NCBI GenBank assembly: GCA_029204225.1
Contig: CM055100.1
Location: 17,809,650-17,873,649, forward strand
Direction of reading: 5' to 3'
Length of the DNA stretch: 64,000 bases
Origin: Diphasiastrum complanatum
Lineage: Eukaryota > Streptophyta > Lycopodiopsida > Lycopodiales > Lycopodiaceae
A model generated the notes under the pieces. That model had not been told where the DNA came from, made no database searches, and was given only the letters and a program-made list of their open reading frames with translations. The position numbers were made by a program, and so were the translations under genes. Shown here piece by piece: positions 33,932-45,190 of this stretch. Positions within the stretch are counted from its first letter, which is position 1. Each line of letters opens with the position of its first letter.

Positions 33932-35800
33932 CTCCATTCCCATCTTTCTTCTAATCTATATCCATTTACTAACTAGTGTAAATACCTATATAGTTGCACA
34001 CTCTACAGAATTACACTTGTTTTCTAATAGTCTATAGAAATACAAAGAAATTTGTGACAAAGTCTTGATGACACAAAAGCGTTCGACCACCTCAGCTATT
34101 CGGCATTTGCCACGAACATTTCGTCGACTTTGAATTTCGACCACTCAACCATTCTGCCACGTCAACTATTTGCCACCTCGAATGTTTTCGATTATGCCTC
34201 GACAACCATTCAGCAACCTCGACTAATTTGAACTCATAAGCTAAATCTCAAGTCGAGTCGATCATAAGGCGACTCAACTGTACCATCGTCACGACTGAGC
34301 ATGATCTCCAACGGACTCAAATACTATCCAAAAGCGATTGACAATAGCACGTAGTGGATAAGTCTAATTTGCAATGTACATATTAACTATTCTTTTAATT
34401 AGCTAGCCATTTGTACAAATATCCATCAACTTATCAGTTGTAAGGTTAATGCTAGAACTTTGAATTATTAACCTACACAATCAGTAATTGAACATCCAAA
34501 GCACAATTGTTTCGTTCTTTCTCTTTGTTACTATAGAGTATTGTCTCAAAAAGAACGCGACTCTATTTGCATTGAAACTATTATCATTCGCGACTTATTT
34601 AAATTCGTTCCATAGTTCGAGTCGTGTATGTTATGATTGAATGCTTATTTTATTCATGTTCAAATAGATTCATGCTTGCAAATAAATCATTCGTAGATTA
34701 AACTATTCATGTGATTGATAGCATAAGTAATTCATTGTTCTAATCACCTAGATGCTTTACGCTTCCAAACATAAAATCTAAATCTATAACTCTATGAATT
34801 CGTGCATGGCTATGGAATTGAGTCTTTCGATCCAGTGACTTCGAAGCTATGATCAAGTAAGACAGAATTCGATTCGTTTGAATTTGATGTGAATACAATA
34901 TATGTAGTTTCATGCATTGATGATTTCGCTCGTCTCTCACTAATATGACGTGCATCGCCTCGAATCCCAACAAATCGGAGTTCCAAACCACTAAAATTTG
35001 GTAATCAGCAAATCATCCAAACCCACATCTTTTAAACAAAAATAGCTTTATGATGAAAAACTATCATTAGAAATGTATGTAGAAAGTAAGCTCATTGGTA
35101 AAGACATTAAGCCATGCACATATGACACACTAACATTCACATTCTCTTCACTATGTGTATCAATACTGAAATGACAACATGATTAGTCTAAATTTCAACG
35201 AAATCAAGTCAAATAGGCTGAAAAAATTCTGGTTCTAGGAGTTTGTGAAAACTCATCAAATAAAATACCATTAGACAATGCCCAAACCACCTTTACATTT
35301 TTTAAGGCATTTGCAGTAGAGTTCATGCATAAAGACATCTTTTGTTAATCAAATTCACCAAGGGACAAAAAACAACAATCTAGAGTAAAACACATTAGCT
35401 AAGAAGTAAAATGCTAAGGAAAAACATAAAATATTTAAAACCAAAATTTACACTAATAAACTAAAGTCAAAAAAATCCAGCAAAATACACAACCACTATG
35501 TATTGGCAACAACCAAGAAAAAAGTGTCAAAAGTCAAAAACTAAGTAGAAGAGATAGATGGAGAGGAACCAATCTTTCCTGAAGCCATTGAAGTGACAAA
35601 ACCATAGAAGAGTGAAGACCACTAGCCAAGAACAAGAGAAGATTTCACAAATACCATAGTAGTAAGATGAGAGCACTAACACCAAAACTGCCCAAAAGTA
35701 GTCATCCTAGAAAAAAGGAAAGCCACTCTGAAGAAACAGGACATAGGGCACTCCACAAAACACCAACAATAGCCTACCTTATAATAGATCTACCTCAAGA
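33932..35800. other. No gene seen; first part may be an LTR
   Basis: It follows a polypurine tract, and 34080-34330 has a run of cgacc/cctcgac motifs unlike the rest. No partner copy or coding similarity was found. 34990-35800 is featureless AT-rich DNA. Confidence 0.4.
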
Positions 35801-35804
35801 TCTA

Positions 35805-36265
35805 GTAAGCCTTTTCAACTAGGTACTTGGGCATATCTTCTAAAAATAAAAGATGAGGTGTTTGATGTATTTTTCAAGTTCAAGAATGCAAGGGATAACC
35901 AATCCAACAAAAACTTCAAGTGCTTGAAGTTGGCTAATGGAGATGAAGGTTTCTCAACCAAGTTCAAAGAGCTTTATGTTGCACATGGGATCAAGAGGGA
36001 GCTTTCAAACCCAAGGATTCCACATGGAGTGGGAAAAAAAAAGAGAACTCTTTGGAGGGAGCTAAGGCAATGAGGTTTCATTATTATCTTCCTAAATCAA
36101 TTTGGAGTGAGGACTTTATGTGTGCTGACTATCTTTGTATAGGTGGTCAAAATCTACATTGGATGGAGTATTTCCATTTGAGGTTCTTTATAGTAAGAAG
36201 CCAAGTGTGAAGCATTTGAAGATCTTTGGTTGTACTCGCTATGTCAAAAATTCTTTGGATATATA
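35805..36265 (+). pseudogene. Copia integrase fragment
   Basis: The frame 35858-36071 reads VFFKFKNARDNQSNKNFKCL, ELYVAHGIKRELSNPRIPHG and KKRTLWRE. These correspond to 'F..FK.LVENQ....IK.LRSDNGGE', 'HGIKRQLS.P.TP..NG' and 'ERKNRTL'. A shifted frame then gives VFPFEVLYSKKPSVKHLKIF and GCTRYV near 36170-36245. The D of the SDNGGE motif is replaced and frameshifts are present. Confidence 0.8.
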
Positions 36266-36637
36266 AGCCATCCAACCCCAAGATTCTTTTGCATCACTTC
36301 TTATAAAGATGGTAAGCAAAATCATTAGTTCATAATTGTTAATAAAATTTTTTGCAAATATTTGAGTTACAGTTTACACACTTAAAAACTGATGAAGGAG
36401 ACTTACTTAAACTAATATATACTCATACATAAATGTTCCGAGTACAAAGATATATTACAAACTGACTTTCACATACATTCATGCTACAGTATTGAAACAC
36501 CTAATTAGATGAATATGGAGCCGGGATACTCATATGTGACAGATGCAGGAGTCATAGTATCACGTGCCATGTGCGCAGCTTTCCGAGTTAATGTTTTTCG
36601 AAGTAAGAAATCTCTACGACGAGGCTTGGTAGAGGGA
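36266..36637. other. No gene seen
   Basis: AT-rich spacer between the copia integrase fragment and the dispersed coding repeat. Confidence 0.5.
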
Positions 36638-37195
36638 CGTGTTGTGAGGCCGCATGTGGCACGACATCATCGGCATCACTGCCACAACAGGAGCCACCAT
36701 CGAGGCGACTCCTTCTACGATCTACCTTTTCCCGAAAATGTCAGGAAGAGGCATTGCCATTAGAGTGAGAGAGAGGGACTCTCGCCGGAGAGACCCTCAT
36801 GGGACGGAAAAACACCTCGGTTGGAAGGTTGTGGAGAATGGATCTCCTCTGATGGAGAGGATGTTGACAGGTACTCGACCAACCTACTGGAACTCTGTGC
36901 CTCCCAACGAGCCCGTAGTCTCTCCATGATTTTCCCTGCATACTACGGAGACATCCCATTCATATAACTGAGGACCTCATCTTCACTCATGGAGGAAAAA
37001 TGAGATGACCCTTGACTGTGGCCAGGTCCTTGACTCGGAGACGTGTCACGAGACATAGAGGAAACGTGTGGGATAATTGCTTCAAGCAACCAAAGATAAT
37101 TTTACAAAATGCAACCCTATTGAATTAATTAGTGAGTTTAGTTTGATGATGAACAAGATAAGTCACTCCTAACATTCCACCCTAGATAAATAAAT
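36638..37195 (-). pseudogene. Dispersed coding repeat, copy B (open over about 90 codons)
   Basis: The partner of 19305-19865. The minus strand encodes SSMSEDEVLSYMNGMSP, MERLRARWEAQSSSRLVEYL and PQPSNRGVFPSHEGLSGESP without a stop, where copy A has one. Conservative differences point to descent from a functional protein. The low-complexity start (Ser-rich) and acidic heptads suggest a DNA- or protein-binding accessory protein, but the family is unknown. Neither copy shows terminal repeats. Confidence 0.6.
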
Positions 37196-38501
37196 TACAT
37201 TTCAAAGAGTTCAAAAAAATGTCGAGTCCAAATATATGTGGTTCATTTAATAATGAATACCCCAATATAAATCGAAAAAATTTGCGACTATGAAAACTCA
37301 TTATTTTTGGAAGGTACGAGTTTCAGAAATTTCTATAGACCTTAGAATAAACCTCTGAATACTAAAGTTAAATTCTGGGTTATACCAACATCCAAACATA
37401 TTCTCACAAATTTCAAAATTCATGTCCCTTCCCGCGACCTTTTCGTAAATGGAAATGGAGAGGGTGATGGTATCTAGGGACGTACATGCCTTTCTCTTCT
37501 CCTTTGGTTGTTTGATCCCTCCTCTCCCTCTTTATCCTCCCCTCACTCTTGATTCTTGCTCTTGCTCCTCTTGCTTTTTCTTCTTTGTTTTTCTACTGGT
37601 AAAATCAAATGGTAAGAAATAGACCAGGTGCTCTCAAGAACACAAAAAGTCTATTTTTGTTTGTCATTGGATTCTAACTAATCCCATTGTGTTTCCATGT
37701 TTGTGTAGACGACAAAAAAGAAGATGGAAGATGGAGCTTTTGTGATTGTTGGATGTAATGTAATCTCTCTCTCTCGCTCTCTCTATCATCTTAGTCTCCA
37801 TACCTGTTGTAAAGCTACCTTTACAAGCTTTACTTTCGGCGCCACTGGCGCCTGCTCCCGGCGCCGGTGCCGCTCCCCGTGCCACTGTGACCAGAATCCA
37901 GCTGGCGCCAAGTTCCTATGGCTGAAAATCTTTGATCGGTTCTAGCGAAGTCCAGAGAGCTCAGATCGATGTGCAATCACCTCACACGATGTAGGCACGA
38001 TTAAAGGAAGCCTGGGGATCAATAAATTCTAGAGAGAGAAAATCCTAGAGAGAGAAAACTTGCTTTACCAGCCTGGGTAGCGTACTTGGTATGAGGGGAG
38101 GTGGCGAATCCCACCAATACTATAGGGGAGTGCGGGTTGCGACTCAGGGTGAGCTCCAACCAAGTCTTAGCCTCCCTTGCTGGAATGTTGTCCTGGCGTC
38201 CGCTTTGGCATGCCAACGCCCCGGAGACTAGGGTCGGTCACACACTTGAAATGTAACCTTCTCAGATTTATGAATAAAGTGGGATTTTCTTCAAACTGAC
38301 ACTGATTACCTTCTGGATTTCAGTGTTCGGTAAAAGCGCCAATTGTAAGGCCGCCTCAAACTTTTTGATCTGGCACATAGCTGAGGGTCGTATCCCGGAA
38401 TGCCAGTGGCATGCCGTCGGGACCATTCGGTCCGTGGCGCCAGCGGTATGCTGTCGAGACCATTTGGTCCAGGAACTGGTTGTTTCCATATCTGTCGCGG
38501 C
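37196..38501. other. No gene seen; GC-rich island with palindromes and a 37-bp tandem repeat
   Basis: 37830-38250 is unusually GC-rich and holds ggcgccactggcgcc (37838-37852) and cggcgccgg. At 38403-38470 a unit 'ccag.ggtatgc.gtcg.gaccatt.ggtcc' occurs twice at a 37-bp period. No family could be assigned; it may be the end of another retroelement. Confidence 0.5.
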
Positions 38502-39464
38502 CATTAGGGAATATTAGAGCTCAAAATGGGCCCTTTGTCAAGATGTTTTTTTTTGACTTCGCACGCTTTCAACGCTTAAGTGGCCCAATCAATGGTGTCC
38601 ATCTGTGACGAACTATAATAGTGGTTGACGGACGGAAATTGCTTTTGCCTTTCTCGGCCAAATTTTGGTGATTTTCAAAAATCCCGACGGGCAGTACAAA
38701 CGATTGTGATTGGACCACAATTACTACCGGAGTACTCTGTTGTTGCCCGTATTTGTACACTCGAGGTTGATTTGACGTAAATAGTTATAAATTGTAGTTA
38801 ACTAATCCCTATAGTTTAGGAACTTCTTGTCATTCTTAGGTATACCTCTCATTCTCTTTGTTCTCATTCATACTCAACTTCCATAGAGATATTTTGGTTT
38901 GATGGCGACACGCAATCAGAGACCAAGAGGAACCATTGATGCGGGCCAGGATGAAGATGAGTAGTTTGTTTGGTGTGGGCCATGTGATGTCCTAGTATCG
39001 GATCAGCGCGCATGTGTACAGATCAACAGTGAGGTAGTACAAAAGGCGCGCGTTGAACCGATAACTTGAGTATGAAAGTCGGCAATCAATAGCGGATCAA
39101 TGTGTAGGTGAGTATAGGCCATTGTTCGTGGTGTTAAATTTTTGGATCAAATCCGAGTCTTCATACTTTTCCCATGCTGATCTTTGTTTTTTGGACGATT
39201 GTTTTTTTTTTTTTTTGGAAAGAGCTCGATGAGAGCTTCGCAACGGCACCAGAATTACCTAATTCTGAGTTACTGTTCAAAAGTTATAGGCATTCAAACG
39301 TGAAATTCTGAGTGTTTCTTGCATGAACGTGAATGGGTTAACTCTTGGGGAATGGGCTCTAACCTGTCGACTGAGTTGGATGGCTTGCTTGGGTAGAAGT
39401 TACCTGTTTATGGCTATCCAGTCTAGCGTGGCGCCAGGTTGGCTTCCAACGCTCGTGACGAAGC

Positions 39465-39685
39465 TTTCAGTTGGTTAAGTCTGATGTAAGTCAGACCACT
39501 TGCTTGAAATGGATGTTACTCATTTGTAACGAAGCTTCGAGTTGGTTAAGTTTGATGTATGTCGGGCGGCTTGCCTGGAGGGAAGTCACCCACATCAGGA
39601 CACCCAATCTAGCATGGCACCAAGTTGGATCTCAATGTTGGTTTCGGAACTTCAAGTTGGTTAAGTCTGATCATTATCGACAAGT
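39465..39685 (+). repeat. Direct repeats 'gttggttaagt.tgat'
   Basis: Three copies, at 39470, 39541 and 39656, each followed by 'gta.gtc' or similar and preceded by 'acgaagctt' or 'gaacttcaa'. They sit just upstream of a primer-binding site, hence probably inside a former LTR. Confidence 0.7.
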
Positions 39686-39783
39686 TGGATGCTTGTATGT
39701 CAAGTGGGTTTGGATGGCAAGAGTTGAAGGCTGGGAAGCTAAGTCGTGGTTCCCGGCTCCCTTTGGGATGCCTACGCTATATG

Positions 39784-39795
39784 TGGTATCAGAGC
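39784..39795 (+). promoter_or_regulatory. Primer-binding site of a lost retroelement
   Basis: tggtatcagagc, a perfect match to the initiator-Met type, is preceded by ctacgctatatg. No retroviral coding sequence follows; instead tandem repeats start about 75 bp later. Confidence 0.7.
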
Positions 39796-39869
39796 CGACT
39801 GGCCGGTCAGCTATGTGAATCTCATGGCAATGGCCATTGTTTGGGGTTCATCAGGACAACTGTTGTGCA

Positions 39870-40265
39870 AGGTGCTGCCCACAGTGTAAGCACGGGTGCG
39901 TCCACGGTCGGAATGGTCCGCAGAACGGGGAACTTGATGAGTCAGGTGTTGTCCATGAGGTGTAAGCACGGTCAATTCCCATGGTTCGGGCCTGGCTCTG
40001 TTTGCACGTAGGACAGATGAGGCAGTGTGTTGCCATTAGGTTGGTATAAGCACAGTCCGTGCCTTGTGGGATGCAGGACGACATATTTGAACTGTACGGG
40101 TTAACCGTTGATATAGAGATGCTGCACGAATTCGAGTGTAAAGCATGGGTGGTTAGCTGCCTGTGTGGGATAGCAGCCGATCGTTTAGCTATAAGGGCTA
40201 TCGACCAGAGTTGGTGGGGCGTGACTGAGGCAATGTGCTGCTTAATGGTGAAAGCACAGATAGTT
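39870..40265 (+). repeat. Imperfect tandem units around 'tgtaagcac'
   Basis: A unit 'gtg.tgcc.a..gtgtaagcac.g' recurs near 39871, 39946, 40026 and 40232, spaced 75, 80 and about 205 bp (one unit decayed). Units carry shared words such as 'ggtccg' and 'caggacga'. Frames across it on both strands exceed 100 codons only because of composition. It probably lies in the leader of the retroelement whose primer site is at 39784. Confidence 0.55.
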
Positions 40266-40841
40266 GAATGGGTGTTCTCTGTGGGCTGATTCTGTGATCG
40301 ATCTGTATGGGCGAGGCCAAGCAAAGGTCCTTTGGTAGGACTATCTCAAAAGGGGACCTTGTTTTTGTTACTTGTTAGTAAACCTGCCTAAGTGTCTTGC
40401 TTGTATGTATTCGTGGTGATTCTTAGTACTTGTGTGCTTTGCCTGGTTTGCATGATTGCTTGTGATACAAGGAGCTGATGGCTTGAGAAGGAACCTTTCT
40501 TTTGAAGGCTGATACCATCAAACAAAGAGGACTATAGAATCTGTGGGGCGGATTCGCAATTCAAGTACTAGCACGTGAACGACAACGAAACGACTCGATG
40601 TTTGCAAAGGATGGATGGGTAGCTTGTTACTTGGGTTAGTTTCATTTGTGACAATATCCACCAGACCATTAGAGAAAATTTGGCCTTGGAAAGGGCCCTA
40701 TAAGGATTGCCACGTAGGATGACAATTTTTTGGCAATGTAAAATAGTAAAATAAAGTCTTTTTCTGCCTGCAGTCCTGCCCACACAGTCTTCGATGATTA
40801 ACTATTATGTGGGTAGTATACTCTGTGACTGAAAAAAAAAA

Positions 40842-41322
40842 ATCATAACTTTTGAACGGAAAATCGGATTGAAATGATTATGGTGCCATTAGAAAGCCCT
40901 CGACGAGAGCTTTTCAATGGCATCCAAGATCACAAGTTTTGAGCCACGCTGTAGAAGTTATGGCCAGTCAAAGTTTTGGTCGGTCAACACTTGGTCAACC
41001 CGATATCTCTTTCAAGCGCAGTTGACCGGTTTTACCCAGTCAAAACGACCTCGACTCTCATATTTTATTTCATGACACTTTGTGTTTTCCAAAAGTATTC
41101 AATTGATAAATCATCGGTTTGACCGGGTCAAACTGGTCAACTGCGCTTGAAAGAGATATTGGATTGACCAAGTGTTGACCGACCAAAACTTTGACTGGCC
41201 ATAACTTCTTCACCGTAGCTTGGAAATGGGTCATGTTCAATGTCATTGAAAAGCTCTCTTTGAAGGCTTTCTAATGGCACTGTAATCGTCTCAATCCGAG
41301 TTGTTGTTCAAAATTTACACTG
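40842..41322. repeat. Long near-perfect palindrome (two 200-bp arms)
   Basis: The left arm 40842-41047 and right arm 41114-41322 are reverse complements with an inner loop of about 66 bp. The inner 85 bp (ggccagtcaaagttttggtc ... caagcgcagttgacc) match at over 90 percent; the outer 120 bp (cattagaaagcc.tc ... gaagttatgg) match at about 75 percent. A transcript would fold into a long hairpin. A copy of the outer arm in single form occurs in the small element at about 59800-59930, and a further partial copy at 39220-39310. Confidence 0.9.
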
Positions 41323-41555
41323 TTTTTCTTGCTGAGTTGCATACTATACTACAAATAAAATGGCTTATATACGGGCTGCCCCCAACGCAAAATTATAGTT
41401 ATTTTAAAAAGAAAAGAAAATCAATTTGAAGGAGCTACATTACGTAAATTTCAAATTTGAGTGTTTTGATTGGACCATGTGGAAGAAACTTTTGAGAAAA
41501 AAAATAAAAGGTATCTTTTTTAAAGGCCCCTTTTGTGCTCAAATTTTCTCTAATG

Positions 41556-43799
41556 CGCAAGCAGGAAGTCAAAAGTTGGAAAGGGCAAGGGGAGATCTTC
41601 TATGGAGCAGTTGGTCTTCATTTTGGGATGGCTATCTTCGGAATTTAAACTTACTGAACATGGGTGATATCCAGAATCACTTCAGTTTTTTCTTAAAGGG
41701 GAAAGACTAGGATCCTCTTTAGAGATTGGCAACAAGTTCGATCAAGCCATAATCCTAGCAGATGGAAAGCAAAGTGTTGGTATCAGAGAATCTCCCTAAG
41801 ATCCTGCTTACAAGATAACACACTATGGAGCAACCACCCAACCAAGTAGAAGCAACCAATCAACTCTAGAAGCTTCACCCTCAAGCCAAGGAATAAGAAG
41901 CATGAATGTAGAGTGAAACCCTGGCAATGAATCCATGATCACAATGAGGAGGAGGGCGAGTTTGGCCTCAATATATAGAGCCAAAAGCAACCTGCGCACA
42001 TAGCCATGCATAGCCCTAAGTTCCCTATACATAGATTCACCTAGAATAGAGTCCTAGGCATGGACCACCTATTTATAGAATTGTTGTTGATAACTCTACA
42101 CATGCATACACTGTCTCAAACCTTGTCTAAACTCCATTTAGTGTGTTCTGGACGTCACAAGGATATTAGTTACTTTCGGGTCACATCCAGTATGACGTGG
42201 CATAACTAACAGCTTGATTTATTGGAGTATCGTGTATCCAAGTGAATATCAATTCAGACATTATTCTTGGATTCATTATGATTTGTTATCCAATTGAGCG
42301 CTCTGGGATACAATCACTAATGAGCTGAGTTCCTTAACTATGGAATACTCTATCCCAAGAATATTGTATATCCAATGCACACAATTTTAACTGATGAACC
42401 CAAATGATTCACTAATCATGCATCTTACAAGCAATATAATTCAAAAACCATCAGTTCCCAGTGAATCCATATCACACTGATTGTTTTACCAATTAACTTC
42501 ATCTTGGAGTAATCAATTACTCAAGTTAATTGCCAATAATTCAAAAATCTCAAATGTCTAGGTGAAGAATTCAATTATACTAGTATAACACCACATTTAG
42601 ATCCTTACCCAAATCATTTATAAGTTAATCCATAAATCTTCTATACAAAGATTTGTTAACTCTGCAAGTATCTGTCAAAACAATACTCGATCATATGCTT
42701 ATGTTCACCGACTAGGTTAAATGCACCAAATAACCCTAGTAGCCAGGAATACACAGTAGATTCATACAAGATTAATCGTGCACATATGTGAATAATCTCA
42801 CTATGACCCAGTACATAAAAACATTTTTATCTGCCAAATTCCTCCAGAACCCACATATGTTACTCACACATCTCATTGAGATCTTGTAACTCAGCTACAC
42901 AATATTTTCTATTTTTCATGAGTAAATAACATATCCGGGAAATCTCTTAGATGAATAGCATTCACTCTCAACAGTTTTCCAATCCAACTTAACTCTAATT
43001 ACATAATTCCTCTTACCGATTAACCCCTCTCTGATCCTAGTACTTAAACTAGGATTAGGTTGATCCAATATAGAACTCTCAGACTTAAATTTTGATCAAA
43101 CTTACTTCTATTCCAATGAAAATGGAATTAGTAATCTTTGACCTTTTACTGTACTACTTATAGATAATGATTCAAATATCAAACATGTTCTAGTTCCATA
43201 TTGTCCACACAATCCCTAGAGAATTCCTCTTATTTCGAAAAGTTTCAATTGGGCATCTTACTCTGAATCTATCCGAAATTCCTTTCAGGTCCAATCTCAT
43301 TTCTATACCATATGCAACCAACAGATTCCCAAAAAGAATTTTATCCCACCACTTCACCCCTCCTTTTAAAGAAATTATAAATTTCCGTAAAAGTTAACTA
43401 GAAAGATGATATATGAAAATATCTAAATCCTAGAAAACTCAGTAATAAGTGCTTTCACTAAAGGATTCACCCTATTACACACAGGACTTTTCCTTCAAAT
43501 ATTTTCACTCTGAGTGATAGAAACTACTATTCCATCAAAATACATTTATGCAACAGAGATATTCCATGGTTTAAAAAATTGAAACATTTTATCCTTAGAA
43601 TTTATCTAAATTCTAAGTCTATTCCTACAAGTAGTGATTTATATGACATAACAATCTTTCAGAAGAATAACTTCATGCTGGAAAGAATCATATAAATCAA
43701 TCTGATATCCTATATTCGAGAAATTATTAAGAAGTAAAGGATTAATTAAGAAAGCGAGAAATAGATTTGAGGGCCTTTGATTTTGTAAATAATGAGATA
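41556..43799. other. No gene seen
   Basis: The sequence 'gtgttggtatcagaga' at 41775-41790 resembles a decayed primer-binding site. A 42-bp reverse-frame stretch near 41830-42030 has no match. The rest is AT-rich with no coding signal. Confidence 0.5.
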
Positions 43800-45190
43800 C
43801 CACATTGGGATCTAGATTAAATCTCAAAATTTCCCAAAATACCCCACATTCGATCGAATAATTTTCTTCTTTCCCATATCGCGACTAGGTACTAAAACAC
43901 ACCATTGATCATCAGATCTTTACAGTCCTAGAATTTTCTTTCCAAAATTACTGATGTCCCATACCATCAACTTTTCCTTCCAGAAAACCCTTAACTGCCT
44001 TATCTGATATTCTAGAGATCCACTGATCATCTACTTGTTCTATAGTCCATATAGGATATTATCTCTTGTTCCCAAACACTAGAGAATCCATTTTATTTGG
44101 ATGACTGGCATGCCTATCAGATGGATACCCATAATCTACATCTAATTATGTGACTTAGATAGAAGAATTAACATGGGTCACTATTACCCTATGAACTTTT
44201 TGGTTATTGACAAGCTTCGAAACCCAACTAATGCATCAAATCTAGGGACAAGCTTCTGTCAACTAACCGATTCAATGTAATCCACGTATCAGATTCCACT
44301 TCTAAACCTCACAATTGACATCCCCGACTGCGGATAACTCAATGGTTACAAAGATATCAGTTACGAATTCATCTGAATAAATTGTAACCAGAAAATTAAT
44401 AACCAGTATTAAGAAATTATTTACAGGGATTACCAAAATCCTAACTACGAAATACATTTCCCGATCACACTTACTACCTCTGATGTCCACTCTTCTTCCC
44501 TCCTTAGAATTTTCAATTCCCTGAAAATCTATTTCAGCTAAGGTACCAAGAAGACGTAATGACATTAGTAAATGTTTTAAAAAACTAATTACTGTAAGAA
44601 AAAAATCCAAAACAATTTAATTTCTATCCTATACCTGGGCTGAATATAATTCACCATAGGATTTCACTAGAAATGAAATCCGTTATGTAATTCCTATTAT
44701 TACAAATTTCCAACAAGTTGGACTGTTCTTTCTTTTTATTGACTGGTTTGGCATTACTTCTTTAATATTGACAAAACCTATCCAAACATAGAATTTGAAA
44801 TTGCATGAATGGAAATCCCACCAATAGGATTTCAGTAATTCTTAAACCGTATCCTGTCAGATTTACTAACTGGATAAAGAATACTATGGCCACTCATCCA
44901 ATTCGGTCATTTCATATTGTTTGACAATTTTAATTCAATTTAACAAGTATCTTGCACAAACGTTCACTTGACTGATTTTTATCGATACATAAACCATTTA
45001 GGGATTGATCTATATCTCATAATTCCCAAAATACCCTTAATAAAAAACCAACTGACTCTGTCAGTATTACCATTACAGCAATCACTAGCCATCGGTCTAC
45101 AGATCATTCTACCCAAGAAATTCCCTTTAGAATTACTAATGTCTCATACCACCAGGTTTTCCTCCAAAAATTCTCTACATCCAGATTTGT
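43800..45190. repeat. Diverged 180-bp duplication 1.2 kb apart
   Basis: 43810-43985 and 45020-45185 share 'cccaaaatacc', 'atc..cagatc.tt', 'aattact.atgtc.cataccacc' and 'ttttcctcc..aaa' in the same order. Identity is perhaps 65 to 70 percent. The segment between and around is non-coding AT-rich DNA. Confidence 0.55.

Larger units (their letters stand above)
38502..41555. mobile_element. Large CATTAG inverted-repeat element (about 3.05 kb)
   Basis: The left end cattagggaatattagagct with caaaatgggccctttgtcaagatg and the right end, read in reverse, cattagagaaaatttgagca with caaaaggggcctttaaaaaagat, form imperfect terminal inverted repeats of about 50 bp. The right end continues 'ttctcaaaagtttctt' and ccacatggtccaatcaaa, matching the small element 59663-60011 (ttcttacacatggaccaatc) in the same order, which shows that they are one family. 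The interior holds a 480-bp palindrome, a primer-binding site and tandem repeats, so it may include nested insertions. No transposase was recognised and no target duplication is clear. Confidence 0.6.

Noticed and set aside
39471-40324. Overlapping open frames of 115-157 codons on both strands
   Set aside because: They cover tandem repeats around a primer-binding site. No family match, and open frames on both strands suggest composition.
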